In this document: one piece after another, positions 20,001 through 27,188 of the stretch
Numbering within the stretch: the first letter of the stretch is position 1
Layout: the number at the start of each line of letters is the position of its first letter
NCBI RefSeq assembly: GCF_900112595.1
Contig: NZ_FOMI01000001.1
Location: forward strand, 124,001-188,000
Length of the DNA stretch: 64,000 bases
Direction of reading: 5' to 3'
Source of the DNA: Algibacter pectinivorans
GTDB lineage: Bacteria > Bacteroidota > Bacteroidia > Flavobacteriales > Flavobacteriaceae
Notes under the pieces: generated by a model
What the model was told of the DNA's origin: nothing
The model's database searches: none
Seen by the model: only the letters and a program-made list of their open reading frames with translations
Translations under genes and position numbers: made by a program

Positions 20001-20252
20001 GTAGAATTTAGTTATACATTTTCTAAAGATCTTTTAAAGAATACATTCTTTACAAATGCTAGAATATCATTATTTGGTAAAAATCTTAAATTTTGGTTAC
20101 CAGATGAAAACAAATATGCTGATCCAGAAGTTAATGGGATAAGCACCAGTTCTAGTGGTAGTGTGAGTACAACAGGTAATGGGCAAGGTATTGAAACAAC
20201 GCAGACACCTGCTTCAAGTAGTTTAGGTCTGAACTTACAATTGTCATTTTAA
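17004..20252 (+). CDS. SusC/RagA family TonB-linked outer membrane receptor
   Basis: TonB-dependent transporter that imports large ligands across the outer membrane together with its SusD lipoprotein. The ATG at 17004 was chosen because it begins a clean signal peptide (MKTKFSGILTLLLAF, cleaved after FAQ). The frame remains open upstream to a TTG at 16974. A carboxypeptidase-regulatory-like domain with LPLPGATVLVKGT and DFDGNYSI follows. Next come LEEVVVTAFGSDR, a plug domain (NALEALRGKTAGVNL, SATSLYGSRGASGVVLITTK) and a long barrel ending in Phe. The product is 1082 aa. The ligand is unknown; no glycan-degrading enzyme is linked. Confidence 0.95.
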   Translation: MKTKFSGILTLLLAFVVQLTFAQEKTISGTVSDASGLPLPGATVLVKGTSSGTSSDFDGNYSITARQGSTLVFSFVGYTTKEVAIGASNTVNVTLQEDAESLEEVVVTAFGSDRNAKETVYANQTVKSDDLLSVPSKNALEALRGKTAGVNLSTASGSVGSSTRIVLRGAGSLTGNNNALIVIDGVAIDNTSTSGGAGSSTTGYSDFGNRFNDVNPDDIESVTILKGPSATSLYGSRGASGVVLITTKTGKGKKMQVNYNGSTSMETAIVSLQRQSKFGQGYDNLHLDSGENWSWGPALDGVVRPWTSPIDSDGDGALEALIRPYSAVQDQLQDFFNTGYTITNNINLSGSTEGFTYYASYGNTDQTGTLDNTSYNRNNITFNASAKLSDRLKSDFKVSYANVKQNTAQEGSRAFEGNNAYAMAVQSPVNIPLSELRDYKSPFHDINGYWGSYSSVNPYYILNEYGNEADIDNVLANASLTYSFLDNLSVTGRFGGNIVNTQTDIWTPTFSPAEQIVWTDNLEQAARDTKHSSLGEYINTNRKVENLDATVMFNYNTEFSDNLTLTAAAGYNFFQRKSQRLTGSTVGGLVVPDVYNLANSTQQANSSMYRDKYRIYGVLANATIGYKDAAFLEFSARNDWSSTLPTENNSFLYGAVGASVILTDLFDIKNDVLNYAKLRGSYGTSGKDADLYLLNSYFVGNPSIIDLGDFALNFPKDGVPGFTIGNRIGNPGLKPELTTTYEVGTDLGFFKNKISVGYTYYHSIHDDQLVTISLPRSTGYTQTVSNIGRMENKGHELSLTLKPIKGLVDGLDVEFFGTYSKNENEVIRITDDIDELNIGTFGFAAGTTVSIVAKEGLPFGTFKGNDFKYNDQGQVIVNADGFPEYPADDVYLGNNQADYLLNFGANISYKGFGFRILFDKKEGGLFASQTKYNTNFNGTNVNTTVYNREPFIFPNSVVDNGDGTFSENTTQITEQAYFTDYDAPVSTQLIDASFLKLREVEFSYTFSKDLLKNTFFTNARISLFGKNLKFWLPDENKYADPEVNGISTSSSGSVSTTGNGQGIETTQTPASSSLGLNLQLSF

Positions 20253-20271
20253 TTAAAAAAATAATAATACG

Positions 20272-21762
20272 ATGAAGAACAAAATAAACATATTTCTTAT
20301 TCTATTATTAACACTAAGCTTTTCATGTAATGATAGCTTAGAAGAAGTTAATATAGACCCTAACACTTTCCCATCAGCTGGAGACGCACAAGTTTTAAGC
20401 TCAGCTATTGGCTTTATGGGATATATTGTTGAAACAGATTTAAATTACAGCGAATCCTTTCTTTGGAGTCAGTACTACACATGGGGTATTGGTGTTTCCA
20501 TTGGAAATGAAGAGCGTTATGTATCTGCAGGTGGTGATTTTAATGGTTACTGGCAACGTGCTTATGCCAACTCACTTGTAGACTTGAATTATATAACTAA
20601 AAATAGTACCAACAAGGCCTATAAAGGTATGGCTAATGTATTGAAAGCTTATTTATTTCAAGGTTTAGTTGATCATTTTGGAGATGTACCATTTACTGAG
20701 GCACTTTCTGGAGCAATTGAAGACGGATCTAATTTAACACCAAGTTATGACTCTGCTGAAACAGTTATTTACCCTGAATTGGTTAACATATTGAATGAAG
20801 CTTTAGAAGATTTAAGTTCAGCTGATAACGATGAAATAAGTAGAACAGGTACCGACGATTTTATCTTTTATGATGACGACGTTTTAAAAACTAGTGATAT
20901 TTCTAAATGGATTAAGTTTGCTAATTCATTAAAATTAAGAGTTTTAATGAGAACTTCAGAATCTAATCCTCAAGGTGCGGCAATTCAAGCATTAATAAAC
21001 AGTGGTACTTTTGTTGAGACCATTGATGATATGCCGTTTATACCATTTTCTGGAAAATCTGGAGATCAAAACCCGATGTATGCTAGAGCTGAGTTTGGTG
21101 TAGGTATGTTTTATTTTGCTAGTAATGCTTCTATAAATTTACTTGAATCACTTAACGATCCTAGAGCTCAAGTATTATACGCAAAAGCCACTTCTGGAAC
21201 CGCTGAAGGATCCTTACGAGGTATTGACCAAGGCACCATTGATGATGAGCCTTTTACAGCTCCAGCTAGTGATTATAGTTTGGCATCTGACTATGCTTAT
21301 GGAGCTGACAAACCAGCTATTTTAATGAGTCCGTGGGAGGTTTGGTTTTTAAGAGCTGAAGCAGCTGCACGTTATGGAACTGCAGACGACGAAGTTATGG
21401 CGTTTGAAACAGCAATTGATTTGAATTTTAGCTATATGGAACTAACCGATTCTGCTAGCTACATTGGTACGCTAGGATACTCAGTTTCTGCTCCTTTAGA
21501 TGACAGAATAGACATGATAGCTGTACAAAAATGGATATCTTTAAATGGTACACAAGAAGACGAAGGTTGGATTGAAACTAGAAGATTTGATAGACCAGCA
21601 AGTAGAGTATTTTCTGATGGAATTTTTCAAACACCTCCAGCTTCTGTATTATCAAGTGGAACATTTCCTTCAACATGGCTATACCCAGAGTCTGAAAGAA
21701 GTTTAAATCCAAATGCTTTACCACAAAGACAAATTACTGATGCCATATTTTGGGATAATTAA
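20272..21762 (+). CDS. SusD/RagB family outer membrane lipoprotein
   Basis: Surface lipoprotein that forms the lid on the SusC barrel and binds the ligand. It is 496 aa, with a signal peptide ending in a lipobox and Cys19 (LSFSC). The mature start NDSLEEVNIDPNTF resembles the SusD-like_2 group more than the classic starch SusD. It starts 19 bases after susC and ends in a 16-A tract that runs into the next gene. It is the second gene of the operon. Confidence 0.92.
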   Translation: MKNKINIFLILLLTLSFSCNDSLEEVNIDPNTFPSAGDAQVLSSAIGFMGYIVETDLNYSESFLWSQYYTWGIGVSIGNEERYVSAGGDFNGYWQRAYANSLVDLNYITKNSTNKAYKGMANVLKAYLFQGLVDHFGDVPFTEALSGAIEDGSNLTPSYDSAETVIYPELVNILNEALEDLSSADNDEISRTGTDDFIFYDDDVLKTSDISKWIKFANSLKLRVLMRTSESNPQGAAIQALINSGTFVETIDDMPFIPFSGKSGDQNPMYARAEFGVGMFYFASNASINLLESLNDPRAQVLYAKATSGTAEGSLRGIDQGTIDDEPFTAPASDYSLASDYAYGADKPAILMSPWEVWFLRAEAAARYGTADDEVMAFETAIDLNFSYMELTDSASYIGTLGYSVSAPLDDRIDMIAVQKWISLNGTQEDEGWIETRRFDRPASRVFSDGIFQTPPASVLSSGTFPSTWLYPESERSLNPNALPQRQITDAIFWDN

Positions 21763-21775
21763 AAAAAAAAAAAAA

Positions 21776-22528
21776 ATGAAAAAATATAAATTAATATTAT
21801 GTACGTTTTCAATCTTAGGGTTGATATTAACCAGTTGTGATCCTAGTGTAGAATCACCTGGTGCAGATGATAGTTCAGAGGTAACTTTCCTTCCTCTAAT
21901 TGAACTTGAGGGAGCAGATGTTGTTCTAGATTGTGATGCAACTTCTTATTCTGACCCAGGAGCTGTTGCCTCAGTTGCCGGAGAAGAAATAGAGTTAAAT
22001 ACCAAAATCACTGGAACTTACTTTGGCGGAACATCAATTGAAGGTCCTGATGTCTATTCAGTAGCCTATAGCGCTTTTAATGTCGACGACATTCCAGCAA
22101 CAGCATTTAGAGAGGTGTTATGGCCTGAATGTAATGGAGATTTGGTTACCAGTATAGCAGGAGTTTATACAGCATCTGTAGCTAGAGATGGAAGTTCGCC
22201 AGATGGCTATCAAGATAATGGCCCTTTTATTATTAAAGATTTAGGTGATGACAGATATGCGTTTTCTGATGCTCAAGGTGGTTGGTACGAATTTGGAAGA
22301 GGTTTAGGACCTTCATATGGTACTCCAGGATTAATACTAAAAGCTAATGATATTTCTGCTAACGATTTTACTGCAGAAGGTACAGTTACCACTAATACAT
22401 TTGGAGGTGTAAATACATTTGTAAGTTTAAAAGTAAACCCAGATGATAAGACTCTTGTTCTTGTTGTTGATTGGAGCTTTGGTTTCTCATTTGAGACAGT
22501 ATTTACTCAAACTGAAATTTACTATTAA
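21776..22528 (+). CDS. Lipoprotein with Ig-like (DUF5011/DUF5012-type) domain, SusCD-associated
   Basis: The ATG at 21776 was chosen because it starts a lipoprotein signal (LILTSC, Cys21); the frame is open upstream but would lack a signal. The product is 250 aa. After the lipidated Cys comes an Ig-like segment with the YSDPGAVASV pattern seen in DUF5011-type domains. A Gly/aromatic-rich C-terminal beta domain ends TEIYY. Proteins like this occur as SusE-like surface binders downstream of SusD. Family assignment is from pattern only. The ligand is unknown. Confidence 0.75.
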   Translation: MKKYKLILCTFSILGLILTSCDPSVESPGADDSSEVTFLPLIELEGADVVLDCDATSYSDPGAVASVAGEEIELNTKITGTYFGGTSIEGPDVYSVAYSAFNVDDIPATAFREVLWPECNGDLVTSIAGVYTASVARDGSSPDGYQDNGPFIIKDLGDDRYAFSDAQGGWYEFGRGLGPSYGTPGLILKANDISANDFTAEGTVTTNTFGGVNTFVSLKVNPDDKTLVLVVDWSFGFSFETVFTQTEIYY

Positions 22529-22543
22529 TAAAAAGATAAAAAC

Positions 22544-23071
22544 ATGAAACATAATATAATATTAAAAAAATTAAGCTATTTATTTTTTAGCATAGTAATG
22601 ATGGCTTCTTTTACAGCTTGTGAAGGTGTAGAATCTGAACCAGACGCAAGCGATATTGTAATTGAAGAAGTTACAGGATCTTGGTACATAATAGGATTAG
22701 AAACTGATGGTGAAACTCCTGCTTTTGCTGGTGATTACGTACTTTATGACATCTATAACTCATCTGAAAACAATTTCGATTTTTGGATTGATGATCATAA
22801 CACATTTTTCCAATTAAAATCTAAAGGAACAGTAGATTTATCGTCTTTAACCTTTTCTAGCGAAGCTAATACAGCTGAGTTATACACAGGTGAAACTGTA
22901 ACTATTAGTAACGGACAAATAACTAAAGACAGTTTTACAACAGCTAGTAACACCGTAGTAGATGCTATCTATTTTGAAGCTGAATTTAGTTGGGATCCTG
23001 GTACGGTTTATATTTTTAAAGGCCATAAAAGAACAGGTTTCGTAGGTGATGATAACCCACATTACGAATAA
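22544..23071 (+). CDS. Putative lipid-binding (lipocalin-like) lipoprotein, SusCD-associated
   Basis: A 175-aa protein with a lipobox (FTAC, Cys26). The mature part starts with a segment ending VTGSWYIIG and ends GHKRTGFVGDDNPHYE. This resembles the small calycin-like proteins annotated as lipid-binding that follow some SusCD pairs. It starts 15 bases after the preceding lipoprotein and is followed by a terminator, so it is the last gene of the four-gene operon. Function is inferred from context and fold pattern only. Confidence 0.65.
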   Translation: MKHNIILKKLSYLFFSIVMMASFTACEGVESEPDASDIVIEEVTGSWYIIGLETDGETPAFAGDYVLYDIYNSSENNFDFWIDDHNTFFQLKSKGTVDLSSLTFSSEANTAELYTGETVTISNGQITKDSFTTASNTVVDAIYFEAEFSWDPGTVYIFKGHKRTGFVGDDNPHYE

Positions 23072-23087
23072 TAATTCTTAAAATTAT

Positions 23088-23118
23088 AAAAAACCACTTC
23101 TAACGAAGTGGTTTTTTT
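23088..23118 (+). terminator. Terminator of the susCD operon
   Basis: AAAAAACCACTTC (23088-23100), a 4-base loop, then GAAGTGGTTTTTTT (23105-23118). The stem is perfect and ends in a T-run, 17 bases after the last lipoprotein gene. It also has A residues on the left, so it may act in both directions. Confidence 0.9.
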
Positions 23119-23132
23119 ATACCTTTACCCCA

Positions 23133-23867
23133 ATGGAAAACCAAACACAAATATTCGGGATACGCGCTATAATAGAAGCCGTAAATGCAGGTGAAACTAT
23201 CGATAAAGTATTTCTTCAAAAAGGAGAAAGAGGCGAGCTATTTGGTGAGCTAGAATCTTTATTGAATAAAAAGTCCATAAACAAATCGTATGTTCCTGTT
23301 GAAAAACTGAATAGGTTAACCAAAAACAACCACCAGGGTGCCGTTGCGCAAATATCGCCTATTGAGTTTCACGACATGGAAACCTTAGTTACAAGTGTTA
23401 TAGAATCTGGTAAAACACCCCTGTTTTTATTATTAGACCAACTAAGTGATGTGCGTAATTTTGGCGCCATTATTAGAACGGCAGAATGTACAGGTGTTAA
23501 CGGTATTATAATTCAAAAAAATGGTAGCGCTCCAGTTAATGGAGATACAATAAAAACAAGTGCTGGCGCTGTATTTAAAATTCCTATCTGTAAAGTAGAC
23601 CATATTAAGGATGCTGTTTTTTACATGCAAGCATCTGGCGTAAAAGTTATAGCTGCTACCGAGAAAACTAACAATACATTATACGATGTATCCTTTGTTG
23701 AGCCTTGTGCTATAATTATGGGATCGGAAGGCAGAGGAATAAACCCTTCTACCTTAAAAGTTGTAGATACCAAGGCAAAACTACCTTTACTAGGAGACAT
23801 TGAATCTTTAAACGTGTCTGTAGCCTGTGGTGCTTTTTTATACGAAGTGGTAAGACAGCGACTGTAG
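23133..23867 (+). CDS. rlmB: 23S rRNA (guanosine-2'-O-)-methyltransferase, SpoU/TrmH family
   Basis: SAM-dependent ribose methyltransferase, expected to modify G2251 (E. coli numbering) of 23S rRNA. It is 244 aa. The N-terminal substrate-binding domain starts QIFGIRAIIEAVNAGE and includes NNHQGAVAQIS. The SPOUT knot domain has motif 1 (DVRNFGAIIRTAE), motif 2 (IIMGSEGRGI) and motif 3 (LPLLGDIESLNVSVACG). It starts 15 bases after the susCD terminator and is not part of that operon. Assignment to RlmB rather than another TrmH-type enzyme rests on length and the N-terminal domain. Confidence 0.9.
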   Translation: MENQTQIFGIRAIIEAVNAGETIDKVFLQKGERGELFGELESLLNKKSINKSYVPVEKLNRLTKNNHQGAVAQISPIEFHDMETLVTSVIESGKTPLFLLLDQLSDVRNFGAIIRTAECTGVNGIIIQKNGSAPVNGDTIKTSAGAVFKIPICKVDHIKDAVFYMQASGVKVIAATEKTNNTLYDVSFVEPCAIIMGSEGRGINPSTLKVVDTKAKLPLLGDIESLNVSVACGAFLYEVVRQRL

Positions 23868-23886
23868 ACTGTAAGCTGTAGATAAA

Positions 23887-24633
23887 CTAATCAATATTCT
23901 TATCGCTAGCCTTCTTAAAGTGATACTTAAATTGCAAAGGTTCCTCCTCTTCTACTTCAATTTCCGGCTCAACAGATTCTATAAAATTGCCGTTTTCATC
24001 GAAATGCTGTAAAAAAGGATCGTCTTCTTCTTTATAATGTTCTTGTTCCCAAATATACTTTTTAGGTTTTGCTATTTCTTTTCTAAAAATAAAAGCAAAT
24101 AACAAGCCCGTAATTAAACCTGCCATATGCCCTTCCCAAGATATACCTTGCTCTATAGGTAAGGTATACCAAATCATACTTCCGTATAAAAATATAACAA
24201 GTAACGACAAGGCTATTAAACGGTAATGTTTAGCAAATACACCTTTAAAAAACGTAAAACTTACCAATACATAAATAAGTCCGCTAGCACCTATATGGTA
24301 CGATGGCCTACCTATGCACCAAGTAATAAAGCCAGATAACAAAATTCCCCAAAACAGGACTTTCCAAGCAATATGCCTATAGAAATAAAACAAAGCTGTA
24401 GATAAAACAAATAAAGGCACCGTATTATGATATATGTGTTTGATGTCGCCATGAATAAAAGGACTCAGTAAAACGCCTCGTAACCCTTTTAAAGTTTGCG
24501 GATACACCCCATATTTACTAAAATTATAACCAAACCGCACTTCAAACCAAAATATAAGCCAAATGGCAAGTACAAAAAAAACAGGATACGCAATTACGCC
24601 CGTAGAGAATTGAAAATGTTCTTTATTTTTCAT
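23887..24633 (-). CDS. Rhomboid family intramembrane serine protease
   Basis: Membrane protease that cuts substrates inside the bilayer. It is 248 aa with about six hydrophobic segments. The catalytic Ser117 lies in GASG (SYHIGASGLIY) and His169 in EGHMAGLITG. A HGDIKHIYHN segment (residues 61-70) corresponds to the conserved HxxxHxxxN of TM2. The C-terminal 60 residues are acidic and cytoplasmic (EEEEP). It is convergent with rlmB, with a 19-base gap. The substrate is unknown. Confidence 0.88.
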   Translation of the reverse strand: MKNKEHFQFSTGVIAYPVFFVLAIWLIFWFEVRFGYNFSKYGVYPQTLKGLRGVLLSPFIHGDIKHIYHNTVPLFVLSTALFYFYRHIAWKVLFWGILLSGFITWCIGRPSYHIGASGLIYVLVSFTFFKGVFAKHYRLIALSLLVIFLYGSMIWYTLPIEQGISWEGHMAGLITGLLFAFIFRKEIAKPKKYIWEQEHYKEEDDPFLQHFDENGNFIESVEPEIEVEEEEPLQFKYHFKKASDKNID

Positions 24634-24693
24634 TGTTATAAATTTAGCAAATAGTTATCCAACTTTAAGTTTCGTGCTAAATTGGCAGTTAAA

Positions 24694-24824
24694 CACCCGC
24701 TGAGGCATTGCTGAGGAAAGCCCACAGCACGACGAAGGAAGTACGAGGACTTATAACCCTTCAACTCCGCTCAGGATAAACTCAAGCCCGCCCCCTGATT
24801 TCTCTTCGGGGGACACGCCCAAAC
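24694..24824 (+). repeat. Dispersed intergenic repeat, copy A
   Basis: This copy lies between the divergent rhomboid and rarA genes. The shared core GCATTGCTGAGGAAAGCCC, then CACGACGAAGGAAGT and CGAGGACTT, aligns with copies B-E. The right end, ACGCCCAAAC, also matches. It has an extra module (CTTCAACTCCGCTCAGGATA) shared only with copy C, and a tail hairpin (CCCCCTGA...TTCGGGGG, 24791-24812). No reading frame is preserved in it. Confidence 0.75.
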
Positions 24825-24879
24825 TAAAAAGAAAACCATTTCCATTGCTATGTAAATGCATAAAACGAAAATTTTACTT

Positions 24880-24887
24880 TAATTTTG
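24880..24887 (+). promoter_or_regulatory. Candidate -7 box of rarA
   Basis: TAATTTTG matches TAnnTTTG and ends 5 bases before the rarA ATG at 24893. A start site about 6-7 bases further would fall on or next to the start codon, so the message might be leaderless. No TTTG is seen at the -33 distance. Confidence 0.35.
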
Positions 24888-24892
24888 TAACC

Positions 24893-26176
24893 ATGAACGA
24901 CAATGCTCCTTTAGCCGAACGCTTGCGGCCAAAAACCTTAAAAGACTACGTAAGTCAAGCCCATTTGGTGGGCGAAGGTGGTGCATTATCGCAACATATA
25001 AAACAGGGTTTAATTCCGTCGATAATATTTTGGGGACCTCCAGGAACCGGAAAAACAACTTTAGCCAACATTATTGCTACCGAATCTGGCAGACCATTTT
25101 ACACACTTAGTGCCATAAATTCTGGGGTTAAAGATATTCGAGAGGTTATTGATAAAGCCAAACAAAGTGGTGGTTTATTTACCACAAAAAACCCAATTTT
25201 GTTTATTGACGAGATCCATAGGTTTAGTAAATCACAACAAGACTCGCTATTACAAGCCGTAGAAAAAGGATGGATTACACTAATTGGTGCCACTACCGAG
25301 AACCCAAGTTTCGAGGTTATACCCGCACTACTATCGCGCTGTCAGGTTTATATTTTAAATGCTTTCGATAAAACCGATTTAGAAACCCTTTTAAAACGCG
25401 CTATCGAAACCGATGTGCATATTTCTAAAAAAAATATAACCCTTAAGGAAACCAATGCCCTATTAAGGCTATCGGGTGGCGATGCTAGAAAATTACTAAA
25501 CATTTTCGAGCTTTTAGTAAATTCCTTTAGCACCAACAATATTGTTATAACCGACGAAGCTGTTTTAGAAAACATACAAAACAACACCGTACGTTACGAC
25601 AAAACGGGCGAACAGCATTACGATATTATTTCGGCGTTTATAAAATCCATTCGTGGTAGCGACCCAAATGGCGCCGTATATTGGTTAGCTCGAATGATTG
25701 AAGGTGGCGAAGATGTAAAATTTATTGCAAGACGTTTACTCATTTCGGCAAGCGAAGATATTGGTAACGCCAACCCAACGGCACTTGTAATTGCCAATAA
25801 CGCATTTCAGGCCGTTACTACCATTGGCTACCCAGAAGCCCGCATTATTTTAAGCCAGTGCGCCACTTATTTGGCATGTTCGCCAAAAAGTAACGCCTCA
25901 TACATGGCCATTGGTATGGCACAGCAATTAGTTAAACAAACCGGCGATTTAAGCGTGCCTATAGAAATTAGAAACGCTCCCACTAAACTAATGAAAGAGC
26001 TCGGGTATGGCGACAATTACAAATACGCACACAATTACGAAAATAATTTTGCCCCACAAGAATTTCTACCAGACGAAATTAAAAACCAAAAACTTTACGA
26101 CCCCGGAAATAATGCTCGCGAAAACGCACACAGAGAGTTTTTAAAACAACGCTGGAAAGACAAATACAACTATTAA
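24893..26176 (+). CDS. rarA: Replication-associated recombination protein A (AAA+ ATPase)
   Basis: Homologue of RarA/MgsA/Mgs1, an ATPase related to clamp loaders that acts at stalled replication forks. It is 427 aa from the ATG at 24893, chosen because the family starts (M)..PLAERLRPKTL. The Walker A is GPPGTGKTT, the Walker B LFIDEIHRFSK, and the arginine-finger region IPALLSRCQVY. The C-terminal helical part has GGEDVKFIARRLLISASEDIG and ends KQRWKDKYNY-like. It stands alone between two copies of the dispersed repeat. Confidence 0.95.
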   Translation: MNDNAPLAERLRPKTLKDYVSQAHLVGEGGALSQHIKQGLIPSIIFWGPPGTGKTTLANIIATESGRPFYTLSAINSGVKDIREVIDKAKQSGGLFTTKNPILFIDEIHRFSKSQQDSLLQAVEKGWITLIGATTENPSFEVIPALLSRCQVYILNAFDKTDLETLLKRAIETDVHISKKNITLKETNALLRLSGGDARKLLNIFELLVNSFSTNNIVITDEAVLENIQNNTVRYDKTGEQHYDIISAFIKSIRGSDPNGAVYWLARMIEGGEDVKFIARRLLISASEDIGNANPTALVIANNAFQAVTTIGYPEARIILSQCATYLACSPKSNASYMAIGMAQQLVKQTGDLSVPIEIRNAPTKLMKELGYGDNYKYAHNYENNFAPQEFLPDEIKNQKLYDPGNNARENAHREFLKQRWKDKYNY

Positions 26177-26180
26177 AATA

Positions 26181-26316
26181 TTTAGGGCGTTACCTTTTTC
26201 TCATACCTGCCAGGTAAAAAAACCTTGCAGGATCGCAAAAGGTCGGGCTTTCACTACTCGCTCCCTCCTTAGGTCGGGGAGCTTAAACAAACCGTTCAAT
26301 CCCTAACGCAAACCGC
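26181..26316 (-). repeat. Dispersed intergenic repeat, copy E (inverted)
   Basis: Read on the minus strand it has GCGTTAGGGATTG at one end and TAACGCCCTAAAT at the other. GCGTTA (26304-26309) and TAACGC (26187-26192) are reverse complements. The core CCCGACC..AAGGAGGGAGCGAG..AAAGCCCGACC matches copies A-D. Its CCCTAAAT end starts 4 bases after the rarA stop. An extra inverted repeat (ACCTGCCAGGT) sits near that end. It fills the gap between convergent rarA and the next gene. Confidence 0.75.
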
Positions 26317-26333
26317 GTTATTCAAAATAAACT

Positions 26334-27188
26334 TTAAAACTTTATATTGAGAGTTTCTTGCTCTAAATTACCACCAGCATAGTACTCAATAACCCAATCG
26401 TTACCTTTTTTATACACTATAGCGCTGCTACCCACAACCAAATACACATCTTTTAAATTCGTGTTTTTTATACGGTATACTACTTTTGGAGAACTATCAA
26501 CCAACTGAAAACCATTATCAATAACCTGCGCATACAATACGTTTGATGTGCCTTGTATTACAGCAACATCTTCAACAACTTTTTGCGCCACGGCCTTAGG
26601 TTTAGCAGGTGCTTTAGGAGCACTTACTGCTACCACTTTTTCCTCTTTTTCTTGCTTTAATAATTCTATTTCCTTTTTTAAATGCTGTATTTGCTCGGTA
26701 TTTTCTGGTTTTACTTGAGGCTGTGTTACTATATTTAATAAAGTTTCATTGGGCTGATACTTATAATTTAAGGCTTCTATAGATTTAAAAGCATCACGTA
26801 AAGCTAAATTATAGGCTGTCCTATATTCTTTTTCTCTACTTTCTCCCATTTTGGATGTATAAATTAGTTTATCCTTACAATCCTTAAGCGTTACAGCAAG
26901 CCTAGTTTTAAACATACTTGATTCCTTTACAACATCACAAAACAAAGCAAGACATCTGTTTATATTAAGTTCATCTGGATAATCAGCCCCTTCCATAATT
27001 GCCTTAAAACCGTATTTTTCAAACAAAAACTTAGTAAGAGAATTAAGTTGATATTGATCACTTTCTTTTAAAAAATCATATTTATTTGATACAATTACAT
27101 ATTTATAACTATTAATATTAGCCTGTGCAAATAAGGCATTAGCGAAAAGACATGTTATAATCCCTAAAGTTAAAAATTTAATTTTCAT
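26334..27188 (-). CDS. Secreted protein of unknown function with coiled coil
   Basis: A 284-aa protein with a clear signal peptide (MKIKFLTLGIITCLFANALFAQA). Residues about 25-150 form a mixed alpha/beta region without a family I recognise. Then comes a short coiled coil rich in Glu, Lys and Leu (QIQHLKKEIELLKQEKEE), an Ala/Pro/Lys linker, and a C-terminal beta-rich domain ending LEQETLNIKF. Its start overlaps the stop of the upstream gene by 4 bases (ATGA). It is the last of three coupled envelope genes. Likely periplasmic. Confidence 0.7.
   Translation of the reverse strand: MKIKFLTLGIITCLFANALFAQANINSYKYVIVSNKYDFLKESDQYQLNSLTKFLFEKYGFKAIMEGADYPDELNINRCLALFCDVVKESSMFKTRLAVTLKDCKDKLIYTSKMGESREKEYRTAYNLALRDAFKSIEALNYKYQPNETLLNIVTQPQVKPENTEQIQHLKKEIELLKQEKEEKVVAVSAPKAPAKPKAVAQKVVEDVAVIQGTSNVLYAQVIDNGFQLVDSSPKVVYRIKNTNLKDVYLVVGSSAIVYKKGNDWVIEYYAGGNLEQETLNIKF

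Noticed and set aside
21713-21775. Upstream extension of the SusCD-associated lipoprotein gene through the poly-A tract
   Set aside because: It overlaps the end of susD in another frame and would place the lipoprotein signal internally, so the ATG at 21776 is preferred.
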